Positions 9,976 through 18,864 of a DNA stretch of 64,000 bases are shown here, one piece after another. A model generated the notes under the pieces. The model was not told where the DNA came from and did no database searches. It saw nothing but the letters and a program-made list of their open reading frames with translations. The DNA is from Dyadobacter arcticus. Lineage in GTDB: Bacteria > Bacteroidota > Bacteroidia > Cytophagales > Spirosomataceae. Each line of letters starts with the position of its first letter. Within the stretch, counting starts at the first letter, position 1. Location of the stretch: assembly GCF_011762185.1 (NCBI RefSeq), contig NZ_JAASQJ010000003.1:868001-932000 (forward strand). Direction: 5' to 3'. Made by a program: the position numbers and the translations under genes.

Positions 9976-10932
9976 CTATGCGAGTCCGTACTCGTGAACC
10001 GGATAAACGGCCGATACCATCTTGTGTTTGCCGGATTCGCGGTTGAAAAAATAATCCAGCCTGCCGAGATTAATCCCTGCAAAACCCACCTGATTGATCG
10101 TCGTTACCTTGCCGTCCAGGTTCAAAATATCTTCCGGGGCTTTCATGAAAGTATGCGTATGCCCGCCAATAATGAGATTGATATTTCGGGTTGATTTAGC
10201 CAGTATTTGATCCGAAACCTTTTCCTCTCTGTACTTGTAGCCCAAATGGGAAAGGCAGATTATCAGATCGCAATGCTCCTCATTTTTCAAAATCGAAGCA
10301 ACTTCATTGGCTTTGGCGATTGGATCTGTATAAACCGTTTCGCCATAATTTTTCTTATTGACCAATCCGTTCAACTCAAGTCCAAGCCCGAATACACCGA
10401 TTTTTATCCCTTGCTTTTTGAAGATCTTATACGATTGGATTTTGCCTTTTAACTCCGTATTCTCAAAATTGTAATTGCTTACCAAAAAGGGAAAATTGGC
10501 ATGCGGCAGCTGCTTAACAAAACCGGCTATCCCATTGTCAAAATCATGATTACCCATGGTTGCCGCGTCATAACCCATGTCGCTCATCACCGTCATTTCC
10601 ACCTCACCGCCATATAAATTAAAATACGGTGTTCCCTGAAAAACATCTCCTGCATCCAGTAAGAGCACATTTGGTTGTTCTTGCCGGATTTTCTTGACCA
10701 ATGCAGCCCTTCTTGCCACGCCACCCAAACCCTGGTTGCGAGAGCCATCCATCGGGAACGGTTCAATGCGGCTATGCACATCATTCGTATGAAGAATGGT
10801 AAGCTGGACATTTGAATCCCTGCCAAAAGCAGTAAATGGTACAGTCCCCAGTGTAAATATCGCCGCAGCACCTGCTCCTTTTTTCAGGAAATCCCTGCGG
10901 TTAGTTTTTGTCAATAATAATTCTTCCATCAA
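9976..10932 (-). CDS. metallophosphatase, N-terminal half of a split 5'-nucleotidase
   Basis: 318 aa. A Tat-type signal (TNRRDFLKKGAGAAAIFTLG, about residues 10-29) precedes a calcineurin-like phosphoesterase domain. The metal ligands sit in HTNDVHSRIEP, DAGDVFQGTPY, MGNHDFDNG, CLSHLGYK and GGHTHT, the standard order for UshA-type 5'-nucleotidases and 2',3'-cyclic phosphodiesterases. The C-terminal substrate-specificity domain is missing from this protein and is encoded by the upstream gene, which overlaps it by 32 bp. The product should work in the periplasm, salvaging phosphate or nucleosides. Confidence 0.92.
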   Translation of the reverse strand: MMEELLLTKTNRRDFLKKGAGAAAIFTLGTVPFTAFGRDSNVQLTILHTNDVHSRIEPFPMDGSRNQGLGGVARRAALVKKIRQEQPNVLLLDAGDVFQGTPYFNLYGGEVEMTVMSDMGYDAATMGNHDFDNGIAGFVKQLPHANFPFLVSNYNFENTELKGKIQSYKIFKKQGIKIGVFGLGLELNGLVNKKNYGETVYTDPIAKANEVASILKNEEHCDLIICLSHLGYKYREEKVSDQILAKSTRNINLIIGGHTHTFMKAPEDILNLDGKVTTINQVGFAGINLGRLDYFFNRESGKHKMVSAVYPVHEYGLA

Positions 10933-11665
10933 GTTGAGCAGTTATTTTTTTTCCCTGAGCCGTCAGATCGTTAATGTTGTCAAGCAATGCATCCCTTAAT
11001 TTGATTCCAATATCCTTTCTCTCAACCGGCTTTTTCAGAAAGTCCAGTTCGTCTCCGCCATCAGCCAGATAATCATACGTTAGCAAATTGTAGGTTTTAT
11101 TGATGTCAAATGGCTGATTTCCAATGGTGATATCATATGCTTTTCCATCTTTGATCTTAAGCCGCATACCTGAAATCGGTTCGCCATCTTTTTTCACGAT
11201 AAAGTCAATGAGTTGCTGAACCGATGCACCAGTTAATTTCAACGTGACCATCTCATTTTCAAAAGGCATTAGCTCAAAAACATCTGAAACCGTGATATCC
11301 CCTTTTGGAAACGTGCTTCGCAGGCCTCCTTTTGTTGAGAATGTAAATTGAATGTTCGGATCTTTTTTCAAGCCTTCTTTCAGCATTGCATCCGCAAAAT
11401 AATTGCCCATCAGCGTTTCCGGCTGTCCAGGCTTAGTCAGCGCCTGCTCTGTTTGCCCGATCACCTTGTCCATTTCAGCCTGCATTTTTTCTTTATAAGG
11501 AAGGTAGTATTTTACAATCGACGAGTCCTCGCCTGCCTGCTGATCAATGCCGTATTGTTTGTACTCATTTTTCGACAGCGTCAGATGTTTCTGGCAGGAA
11601 CATATAAGGGCAATCCAAAGGGGTACCGTTAAAATGAAGGGTCTGAAATGAGTCTGAATTTTCAT
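10901..11665 (-). CDS. 5'-nucleotidase C-terminal domain lipoprotein
   Basis: 254 aa. The N-terminus has a hydrophobic signal followed by a lipobox-like LICSC, so it is probably a lipoprotein. The rest is the 5'-nucleotidase C-terminal (substrate-binding) domain: PETLMGNYFADAMLKEG, FTFSTKGGLRSTFPKGDIT, VFELMPFENEMVTLKLTGA and YNLLTYDYLADGGDELDFL. This domain normally follows the metallophosphatase in one chain. Here it is its own gene, placed first in the operon and overlapping the metallophosphatase gene by 32 bp. The overlap implies coupled translation and a two-subunit enzyme. Confidence 0.9.
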   Translation of the reverse strand: MKIQTHFRPFILTVPLWIALICSCQKHLTLSKNEYKQYGIDQQAGEDSSIVKYYLPYKEKMQAEMDKVIGQTEQALTKPGQPETLMGNYFADAMLKEGLKKDPNIQFTFSTKGGLRSTFPKGDITVSDVFELMPFENEMVTLKLTGASVQQLIDFIVKKDGEPISGMRLKIKDGKAYDITIGNQPFDINKTYNLLTYDYLADGGDELDFLKKPVERKDIGIKLRDALLDNINDLTAQGKKITAQLDGRIIIDKN

Positions 11666-11960
11666 GAACGCTGATTTGAACTACTAAATTAGCACGTAAT
11701 ATCCGGATTCGACTAGCTAGCGTACCCGTTTGTTGACTTACCAGCCATTAAATCGGCGCTATAACCCCGAATGGCTGCACCCGAAGGACGCGGTTCGCGG
11801 GCCATTCAGCACATGCAATTTTTCAAAATTCTAAATATTGGTGAAACACAGCCTATTATTTTTGGAAACAACATGGTTCCAATTACATTTGTCAAAATGC
11901 CTCATACTTACGGGCGTCAGAAAATTGCTTTGAAGGAAGGATAAGAAACTAACATCAACT
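11666..11960. other. gene-free spacer between divergent genes
   Basis: The 295-bp region lies between the 5'-nucleotidase domain gene (minus) and the small unknown gene (plus). It probably carries both promoters. One candidate -7 element is listed separately. An ATG-started frame at 11771-11944 would encode 57 residues, but it has no ribosome-binding site and no family resemblance. No RNA gene was recognised. Confidence 0.5.
11857..11864 (+). promoter_or_regulatory. candidate Bacteroidota -7 promoter element
   Basis: TATTTTTG matches the Bacteroidota -7 consensus TAnnTTTG exactly and would give a transcript start near 11871, about 90 bases before the gene at 11961. No convincing -33 TTTG lies at the expected distance, so this is a weak prediction. 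Confidence 0.3.
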
Positions 11961-12356
11961 ATGCACAAGGAACAACTGCTTACTGCCGACTATATTGATT
12001 CTCAGATAGGAAATGTGATAGAATATTACATTCGCTGGGAATTTGAAGAGGATCCCTTCTTTGGAAAAGCCAGGATCAAAGGGTTGGTCGACGGGGATAC
12101 GGGAGGATTGAAAATTATTTGTGACATCATTGAAGGAAGCGATCTTGAAATGGCTTACGAACAGGAAGAAGTATTTATGGCTTCAGAAAACCACCCGATT
12201 TACACAGGAGCACTACCCGAGATTTACTCGGCAAATTGGGTAAGCACTGACGGAAAGAAGAAAAAACAGATCTTTATTTCTCCACCCAATGAGAATGCCA
12301 AGGAATTTGCAGTCACTCAGACGAACAGCAAAGTAATTGTTAAAAGGATATATTGA
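11961..12356 (+). CDS. hypothetical protein, no family recognised
   Basis: 131 aa, cytosolic: no signal peptide, no membrane segment, acidic N-terminal half (YYIRWEFEEDPFFGKARIKG and DIIEGSDLEMAYEQEEVF) and a lysine patch (DGKKKKQIFI). The regular spacing of charged and hydrophobic residues and the clear frame suggest a folded protein, so I regard it as a real gene. It is a lone plus-strand gene; its stop faces that of the M43 protease gene with one base between, leaving no room for a separate terminator. Confidence 0.7.
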   Translation: MHKEQLLTADYIDSQIGNVIEYYIRWEFEEDPFFGKARIKGLVDGDTGGLKIICDIIEGSDLEMAYEQEEVFMASENHPIYTGALPEIYSANWVSTDGKKKKQIFISPPNENAKEFAVTQTNSKVIVKRIY

Positions 12357-12357
12357 T

Positions 12358-14505
12358 TTAATTTTTGATAATCTTCTTTGTCAAAACCCTGTCCGAAAAC
12401 TCTGCTTTGACAATGTAGAGTCCGCTGGCGTAATGCGTCAGGTCGAAATCGTAAACATTGGTAGCTACATTACCATTAGTCAACTCCTCAGCAATTTTCT
12501 GTCCGGATGCATTGTAAATCGTTACTGATTTCAGGTTGGCAGGATGCGGATAGAACTGCACGGAAAACAATCCGCTGGTTGGGTTTGGTGATACTAAGAA
12601 CCCTGCTTCTTTCAGATTTGGATTCACGGTCACCGTCCGCAGATTGATATCGTCCAGAAAAACATTGTTCTCATTACCATTCGTATTCAGGAAGGCCACC
12701 AATACCTCGCCCTGGCCAATGAAATTACTGATATTGATCTCCTCTCGTCTCCACTCACTCGCAGCCGGCGTAAATGCGACTCTCGTAGCAGCACTTCGCG
12801 TGATCAGCGTTGATCCCCATTTTTTGTAAACACTGGTATAGGTCTGGCCACAATCCGTACTGATCATCACCTGAAGTGTGTCCCACACATTACTTTGCGC
12901 CGAAGTATTAGTATAAGTTGCCGCAGCCACCTGGAAAGACACAAACGCTGAATCCGTTCCCGCAATGTTCACTGTCGGAAGTCTAAGATAATCCCGTTGG
13001 CCAACCGCTTCATTATCGAAATTACCGATTCTTACGGATGCAGTTCCTGTTTTAGCAGCCGCGGTCGTTTTCTCCCAGGTTGCGCCACCATCTTCATTCA
13101 CAATATCCCAACCTTGCGGCGGGAATAAACCTTCGAAACTTTCTGTCACCGGAGGATTGATCGGCTCGTAGTAAATGAAATCCAGTGCAAGGGCGTCGTT
13201 GGCAGTATCCTCGTCTGCCGCACCATTGGGGTTAGAGGTGTAAATGCTCAGTACATGGTTCCCTTCAACGGTTGTCAATGTGGGCAAAGTAACCGTCGTC
13301 TCCGCATAAGTTGCGAGTGAGCCCGTCCAGGTGAAATTTACCACAGTACCATTGTCTATGACAGCATGGATTATTACGGAGGTCAGCGTTTCGCTGCCTT
13401 TGTTAACCAGCGTAACACTCGGCGTGAAGGTATTTGTACACAATCTCTGATCAGGCTGTAAAATGCTTTTTAACGATGCATCCTTGCTTTTTACATCCAC
13501 AGGCGTACATCCATTAGAAAAGCTCAGCAATGATCTGTAAGTATTGAACGCCTCTTCCATTCGCGCCACCTGCATTTTCGTAAACATCGCCAGACAGCCA
13601 TCCGATGTGTAATCCATATAATTTTGGTACATAATACCTGGAGAGTTTGGCGTGCAATTGTCGGTTACTATGCCCGTCCGGCAGGTCGTCGTGCTATTGG
13701 CTTGGTTTGGTGTATCATCTACCTGATCGGTGCCTGAGCAGGAGCCATTATCATCGCCCCAAATGTGATATAAATTAAAATAATGGCCCAGTTCGTGGGT
13801 CAAGGTTTTACCTTCATTGTAATTGGTTGCCGAACCGCCGGGCAAACATGCCAGGTCTATTGCAACGCCCTGCTCATCCTTCACTCCATCGTCCGGAAAT
13901 GTTGCATAACCTAAAGTACCGCCAGACAAATCACAGATCCAGATATTCAGATACTTATCCGTATCCCAGGCATCGGCCCCGCCGGATTCAGCATGTTTTA
14001 CCAGATTAGTAGTATAATCAAATGAGCTCCTGGTGGTAGTGTAACGGACGATACCTGTTGCAGGCGCATCGTCGGGAGCGCGTTGCGCCAAACAAAACTG
14101 AATGCCTGTTTTTCCAAAAAGTGATTTGAAATGGGCCGGAATAATGGAGAGGTTTTCATCTGCGCCCGCATAGTCTTTGTTAATCCTTTCCAGCTGCGTC
14201 ATAATTTGCGCATCCGTAACCAATGCCTGGCTTTGGCGGGTCAGGACGACGTGAAATACAACAGGTATGGTAACATCTTCGGTTGATTTGAGGGACTTTC
14301 CAGACCTGATTCGATCACTGATGATTTGTTTCAGACGGATTTCCCGCTGATCGAACATCAACTTTAATGAGGGCTGATCGACAAACCTTTTACTAAGCAG
14401 CTCCATGGTACCGCATTTATCCTGCGCGATCAACACGGAAGAAGGAAGAATAAGCAGTAGTGGAATAATCAGGAAACAAATAAAAATAGGTATAGTGTAT
14501 CGCAT
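12358..14505 (-). CDS. secreted M43-family zinc metalloprotease with type IX sorting domain
   Basis: 715 aa. There is a long hydrophobic signal at residues 1-28. The catalytic domain (about 90-330) has the zinc-binding HELGHYFNLYH (HExxHxxxxxH), with the fibrous text GVAIDLACLPGG before it and MDYTSDGCLAMFTKMQ after it, as in the pappalysin/cytophagalysin (M43) group. Residues about 340-630 hold CARDB-like and MAM/jelly-roll-like modules. The last 80 or so residues are a Por-type type IX secretion sorting domain (VSPNPTSGLFSVQF, LYIVKAEF, KKIIKN). The product is probably secreted or surface-attached and digests protein outside the cell. Confidence 0.93.
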   Translation of the reverse strand: MRYTIPIFICFLIIPLLLILPSSVLIAQDKCGTMELLSKRFVDQPSLKLMFDQREIRLKQIISDRIRSGKSLKSTEDVTIPVVFHVVLTRQSQALVTDAQIMTQLERINKDYAGADENLSIIPAHFKSLFGKTGIQFCLAQRAPDDAPATGIVRYTTTRSSFDYTTNLVKHAESGGADAWDTDKYLNIWICDLSGGTLGYATFPDDGVKDEQGVAIDLACLPGGSATNYNEGKTLTHELGHYFNLYHIWGDDNGSCSGTDQVDDTPNQANSTTTCRTGIVTDNCTPNSPGIMYQNYMDYTSDGCLAMFTKMQVARMEEAFNTYRSLLSFSNGCTPVDVKSKDASLKSILQPDQRLCTNTFTPSVTLVNKGSETLTSVIIHAVIDNGTVVNFTWTGSLATYAETTVTLPTLTTVEGNHVLSIYTSNPNGAADEDTANDALALDFIYYEPINPPVTESFEGLFPPQGWDIVNEDGGATWEKTTAAAKTGTASVRIGNFDNEAVGQRDYLRLPTVNIAGTDSAFVSFQVAAATYTNTSAQSNVWDTLQVMISTDCGQTYTSVYKKWGSTLITRSAATRVAFTPAASEWRREEINISNFIGQGEVLVAFLNTNGNENNVFLDDINLRTVTVNPNLKEAGFLVSPNPTSGLFSVQFYPHPANLKSVTIYNASGQKIAEELTNGNVATNVYDFDLTHYASGLYIVKAEFSDRVLTKKIIKN

Positions 14506-14553
14506 CAGATGTATGCAGGAACGGATTGGAAAATATTTATTTGGGCTTAAATC

Positions 14554-14581
14554 GGCTGGCGCAGGCGACTGGCGCAGGCGA
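14554..14581. repeat. short tandem repeat, two copies
   Basis: The unit TGGCGCAGGCGA occurs twice in tandem, 13 bases apart, in the short divergent spacer between the M43 protease and dinB genes. It could be an operator or a slippage duplication; nothing else supports either. Confidence 0.5.
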
Positions 14582-14695
14582 AATACTCAATCTAGTACGT
14601 AAAAAAAATGCTAAATGATGCGAATTGTTAATTATTTAATTTGTTTTTAATTGACATAATTGTCCTCCAATGCGCATTTGATCCATACACAACGC

Positions 14696-15790
14696 ATGCC
14701 AGCAATGCAAAGAAAGATCATTCATATCGACATGGACGCTTTTTACGCATCGGTAGAACAGCGTGATTTTCCTGAATACAGAGGAAAACCGCTGGCTGTG
14801 GGCGGCTCCCCCACGGGTCGGGGTGTGGTGGCGACGGCGAGTTATGAGGCCCGTAAATTTGGCGTCCGTTCGGCCATGTCGTCACGCAATGCCATTCAGC
14901 TTTGTCCGAATATCATTTTTGTTTCTCCTAGATTTGAAGTGTATAAAGCCGTTTCCAGAAGCATTCGGGAGATCTTTTCGAGATATACGGACTTAATCGA
15001 ACCGCTTTCGCTGGATGAAGCATACCTGGATGTTTCGGAAGATAAACTGCAAATCGGTTCGGCATTGGAAATCGCTAAACGAATTAAGAAAGAGATTTTT
15101 GAAGAATTAAACCTTACCGCTTCGGCTGGTGTTTCGATCAACAAATTTGTTGCAAAAATCGCCTCAGACCTTGATAAACCCAATGGATTAACCTTCATAG
15201 GCCCTTCCAAAATCGAGAATTTCATGAATAACCTGCCGGTTGAAAAATTTCATGGAGTAGGAAAGGTTACGGCCGAGAAAATGAAAAGTATGCAGCTATA
15301 CACCGGCGCGGACCTCAAAAAGCTGTCTGAGGATGAACTCGTAAAACGTTTCGGGAAGACCGGACACTTTTATTATCAGATCGTGAGGGGAATTGATGAC
15401 CGTGAGGTACAAACGCACCGCGAAACAAAATCGCTGGGAGCCGAAGATACATTCACTTACGACCTGACCACCCAGGAGGAAATGTATAAGGAACTCGACA
15501 GAATCGGCGCGATTGTCTTCAATAGGTTGCAGAAAAATCAGCTGAAAGGAAGGACCGTTACGCTCAAAGTCAAGTTCAGCGATTTTACCCAAATTACAAG
15601 AAATCAATCATTCAATCAGCCAACAGGCGATCTGGATACAATCATTGAGACTGCGAAACAACTGCTTGATAAGGTTGAAATGAACGATAAGCCGGTGAGG
15701 TTGCTGGGCATTTCACTGTCGAATTTCCAGGAAATCGAGGTTAAGTCCAGAAAACCAAAGAATCCGGAGCAGCTTGAATTGTTTCCATGA
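14696..15790 (+). CDS. dinB: DNA polymerase IV (Y-family)
   Basis: 364 aa from the ATG at 14696; the frame extends to a TTG at 14660, and the ATG at 14705 is an equally good start because the conserved text begins KIIHIDMDAFYASVEQRD. Other signatures are SYEARKFGVRSAMS, the catalytic acidic motif SLDEAYLDVS, and GVSINKFVAKIASDLDKPNG. The C-terminus ends EQLELFP, a good beta-clamp-binding peptide. The enzyme carries out error-prone translesion synthesis. Its stop lies 4 bp from the end of the convergent DAC-like gene. No SOS box was recognised upstream. Confidence 0.96.
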   Translation: MPAMQRKIIHIDMDAFYASVEQRDFPEYRGKPLAVGGSPTGRGVVATASYEARKFGVRSAMSSRNAIQLCPNIIFVSPRFEVYKAVSRSIREIFSRYTDLIEPLSLDEAYLDVSEDKLQIGSALEIAKRIKKEIFEELNLTASAGVSINKFVAKIASDLDKPNGLTFIGPSKIENFMNNLPVEKFHGVGKVTAEKMKSMQLYTGADLKKLSEDELVKRFGKTGHFYYQIVRGIDDREVQTHRETKSLGAEDTFTYDLTTQEEMYKELDRIGAIVFNRLQKNQLKGRTVTLKVKFSDFTQITRNQSFNQPTGDLDTIIETAKQLLDKVEMNDKPVRLLGISLSNFQEIEVKSRKPKNPEQLELFP

Positions 15791-15794
15791 TTGC

Positions 15795-16976
15795 TTACAA
15801 AAGCAATGTATCTACCCGGAAAGCCAGCACTTTGTTTTCACAGCCAGACCAGGAGAAGATCGTAAAACGACCATCCTGCGAAGCAACCAGCGCAATGGAA
15901 TCCCGCTGATCGAATACAAACTGAGCAGCTGATAAGTGTCTTGTCCCACCATTCTGAACCGGGTGGATCACCTGTCCGACATTGCCTATAATCGGTTCGG
16001 TAACCAGCATTTCTTCCACTGGGGAACCTTCGGCAGCCCGGCCGATCTTCGCGCCAAATGCCAGCAATTCGTAACTATCGTTGATGATTGTAGCACCATC
16101 AACCGCAGTTAACCCTGCCAAATTGCTGATAGCCGAACTAAATTGATTTTGCCATGAAATCGGATTGGGTTCCGCCAGATATCGTTTGTTCAATTCTGCT
16201 AACTCCGAAAAAGCAGGCTGAACATGATAGGTAATGGGATGTATAATTGAATTTCGCCAGGTTTCTTTGCCCTTTGGAACAACCAATAAAATACCGCCGC
16301 GCTCGTGGCTTCGCATGGAAACCGCGAGTTGCACCAGCAAATTGGGCGATTCATTCCAAAGCGGTCTGGAACCAAAACCGATCATAGAATTGATCACAGA
16401 CGGACAATCACGGACTTTTCCGCTTTGTTCGTTCACAATTTTCACCTGATCGCCTTTCAAGACCGCAACATTAACGAATTTCCCAAACCCATCCACCCTG
16501 CGATGCTTAATGACCAGCATGCCCGGTTCGATAACCTCCAATACGAAACACAATCCGGGAATAACCCTTGTAGTACCCCATATGCGCAATTCGTCACCAT
16601 CCATCCAAACACCCAAATGAATACCTGAGCGTTCTACTGCGGGTGCAAGCTTGGTTAGGACATTGGCTGTCAATGAAAGTTTCTCAGCAAAAATCAGGGG
16701 ATGCTCCGCAGATTCAGGCGGCAAGTAGGCAATGGACACCTTGGGTGACCTACCCTCCTCACGTCGCAAACTCGCCCAAAAAGTTGTATCGATGATTGTT
16801 TCAACGATTTTAGCATCGGGCTTGGGAGCCAGTTCGTGCTCGTAATATTTGCCAACCGAAATATGGTGACGCTCAAAATGAGCTGCTACCAGCGCAGCCA
16901 CAGAACGCGCAGCTTTATAGGTAGATACCGGTACTGTATCGCCGGTTTTGATGTTAAATTCTGGATTATCCGTCAT
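15795..16976 (-). CDS. DACNV-type protein with C-terminal DisA/DAC-like nucleotidyl domain
   Basis: 393 aa, no signal or membrane segment. The C-terminal third (about residues 290-390) resembles the diadenylate cyclase (DAC) domain of DisA/CdaA: DGATI at 293-297, a small spacer, then GGTRHLSAAQFV at about 343-354 and SIALVASQDGRFTIFSW. Known cyclases read DGA and GTRHRxA, so the second Arg is replaced by Leu at 348. The long N-terminal part matches what I recall as the DACNV sensor domain seen in Bacteroidota. It may make or sense c-di-AMP or a related nucleotide; activity is unproven given the altered motif. The gene is alone, with a 12-bp hairpin in its leader. Confidence 0.7.
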   Translation of the reverse strand: MTDNPEFNIKTGDTVPVSTYKAARSVAALVAAHFERHHISVGKYYEHELAPKPDAKIVETIIDTTFWASLRREEGRSPKVSIAYLPPESAEHPLIFAEKLSLTANVLTKLAPAVERSGIHLGVWMDGDELRIWGTTRVIPGLCFVLEVIEPGMLVIKHRRVDGFGKFVNVAVLKGDQVKIVNEQSGKVRDCPSVINSMIGFGSRPLWNESPNLLVQLAVSMRSHERGGILLVVPKGKETWRNSIIHPITYHVQPAFSELAELNKRYLAEPNPISWQNQFSSAISNLAGLTAVDGATIINDSYELLAFGAKIGRAAEGSPVEEMLVTEPIIGNVGQVIHPVQNGGTRHLSAAQFVFDQRDSIALVASQDGRFTIFSWSGCENKVLAFRVDTLLL

Positions 16977-17769
16977 TTCGCATTACCTGAAATTTTGAAA
17001 AGGAGCAGTGTCAAAGGCTGCAACGCGGTTGCAACCCGCGTTGCAGCGCACTTAGGTTGAATTGAAGCCGAGTTACTTGGTTGAACAAAGACTTTTCTCA
17101 AAAAGTTGGGCTGCCACAATCATTTAAACCCTGAAAGATCGTTCTCTAAAAACGCACTGAGTATTTTTTTTCACACATTCAATTAAACCCTACCCACAAT
17201 TTTTGGTTTCCACACTGATATTGAATTGCTTCCGAAATAAATAAAAGTGGCCCTTCAATATCGAATAAATTTTATCAAATGTTCTTGCAACCAATCCGTA
17301 GAGTATTGTATCATTCAAAACATGCCGGTAAATAATTTGCCGCGAACATTTGTTAAAACAGTTAGAAGTTATGCTTGATTTTCTGAAAAATATACCTTGC
17401 TTGCAACAATCCCGTTATTTTCTCAGTATAAGAACACAAAGTTGTAATAATCAAATTAAGTGTTCGGAAAATCCCGTAAAGCCTGACCTAAATCTATAAA
17501 TCAAATTCGGGCTTCTGATTTAAGTTCAATTCCTCCCTTCTCTGAATCTATCTTTAAATAGTGTCCGGGATTAACTAATCCTGAAAATTTTGTTGCTTGA
17601 ATTACAGAAATTCAAGTCATTCTGATACCAGGCGTATATAGTTTTTGAGAGCTTAGAAAATACAATTTTTCATTGGTTCAATTATTTAACAACAGGCAGT
17701 GCTTCACTGCGATGTAAAAAAGAAAAGCTATCGATAAAACATTATACGCTACACTAAACTGTATGATTA
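16977..17769. other. 793-bp gene-free region between divergent genes
   Basis: No coding frame with family resemblance was found on either strand. The part next to the DAC-like gene is of mixed composition and holds a perfect hairpin at 17017-17047. From about 17100 to 17769 the sequence is strongly A+T-rich and carries many short A and T runs. It is much longer than other spacers in the window and precedes the glycosyltransferase cluster. It may contain a long leader, several promoters or an unrecognised small RNA. Confidence 0.6.
17017..17047. promoter_or_regulatory. perfect 12-bp inverted repeat in the DAC-like gene leader
   Basis: Arms GCTGCAACGCGG (17017-17028) and CCGCGTTGCAGC (17036-17047) pair perfectly around a 7-base loop, about 40 bp before the DAC-like start codon. 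There is no T run, so it is not a usual terminator. It could be an operator for a dimeric regulator or an RNA hairpin. Confidence 0.7.
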
Positions 17770-18753
17770 ATGAAAAGCATCTCCGTAGTAATTCCGAATT
17801 TTAACGGAAAACATTTGTTCGAAAAATATTTTGAGAACAATTACAAGATACTCAACGGACTTGGTCCCAAAGTTCAGATCATCGTGGTGGACGACGCCTC
17901 CACAGATGACTCAGTCAATTATTTAGAAGAAAATTATGGCGACAACATTACCATAATCCGCAAAGAAAAAAACTCAGGTTTTGCGAATACTTGTAACCTG
18001 GGAATCAAAAAAGCCTTTAATGACCTTATCTTCCTGCTCAACACAGATGTGACGTTGGAAGAAGGTTATTTCGAAAAACTTTACAAATATTTTGAGCTCG
18101 AAGATACTTTTGGTGTGATGGGCCGCATCATTGGCATGGAGGATGACAACATTCTGGATGCCGCCCGGTCTCCCAAAATTCTGGGAAGGAAGATCAAGCC
18201 AAGTAATTTCTTTTATCTGCAGGATTCCGACAGCCTCACCCCTACATTCTACCTTTCCGGCGCCATCGCATTAATGGACACCAGGAAGCTGAAAGCCATC
18301 AACGGGTTCAATGAGATGTTTAATCCCTATTATGGAGAAGATCAGGAAATGTCGATCCGGGCATGGCGATTGGGCTGGAAATGCTATTACGAGCACAACG
18401 CGGTATGCCGTCACGAGGTATCTGCAAGCACTAAAAGCCATAAAGATGCGAATTCCATCAAACGGATTTATTTCCGCAATCGCTACTACATGCATCATTT
18501 GCATCTGCACGGAGCTGATCTGAATCTATATCATTTGCAGGTTGTGCTAAGCGATGTGCTTCCCAGTATTTTGACACTTCAATTCTACAAAGCCCAGGCA
18601 TATGTTGATTTTCTGAGAAATATGAATGAGCTAAAAATGAAGAAAACCGCGTTCAAGAGACAAATGAAAATCCATAAGTCTAACATTGGGATTATCGACG
18701 TTATCAAGAATATTCATATCATGCTTAAATACAAGCAGGTAATTAAATTATAG
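17770..18753 (+). CDS. family 2 glycosyltransferase
   Basis: 327 aa. A GT-A fold is shown by SVVIPNFNGKHLFEKYF at the start, VDDASTDDS near residue 50, the KEKNSGFANTCNLG segment and the LLNTDVTLEEGYFEKL metal-binding region. A later GEDQEMSIRAWRLGW motif is typical of rhamnosyl/galactofuranosyl-type GT2 enzymes. No transmembrane segment is obvious. It is the first gene of the cell-surface glycan cluster, is preceded by the 793-bp gene-free stretch and followed by a clear terminator, so it is probably its own transcription unit. Confidence 0.93.
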   Translation: MKSISVVIPNFNGKHLFEKYFENNYKILNGLGPKVQIIVVDDASTDDSVNYLEENYGDNITIIRKEKNSGFANTCNLGIKKAFNDLIFLLNTDVTLEEGYFEKLYKYFELEDTFGVMGRIIGMEDDNILDAARSPKILGRKIKPSNFFYLQDSDSLTPTFYLSGAIALMDTRKLKAINGFNEMFNPYYGEDQEMSIRAWRLGWKCYYEHNAVCRHEVSASTKSHKDANSIKRIYFRNRYYMHHLHLHGADLNLYHLQVVLSDVLPSILTLQFYKAQAYVDFLRNMNELKMKKTAFKRQMKIHKSNIGIIDVIKNIHIMLKYKQVIKL

Positions 18754-18797
18754 TCACCGACGCTACTCTAAACGGATAAGCAGTAATTTGCATCCCC

Positions 18798-18834
18798 AAA
18801 CCGGAAATTTAACGATTTCCGGCTTTTACTTTTT
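18798..18834 (+). terminator. Rho-independent terminator
   Basis: CCGGAAAT (18801-18808) pairs with ATTTCCGG (18815-18822) around a 6-base loop and is followed by CTTTTACTTTTT. It lies just after the GT2 gene and before the ABC transporter gene. Confidence 0.8.
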
Positions 18835-18864
18835 AGGCACACCCCGTGTTGCCACCTTTTAATA

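Noticed and set aside
11771-11944. A 57-residue ATG frame ahead of the gene at 11961
   Set aside because: No ribosome-binding site, no family resemblance, and a promoter-like element inside it; probably chance.
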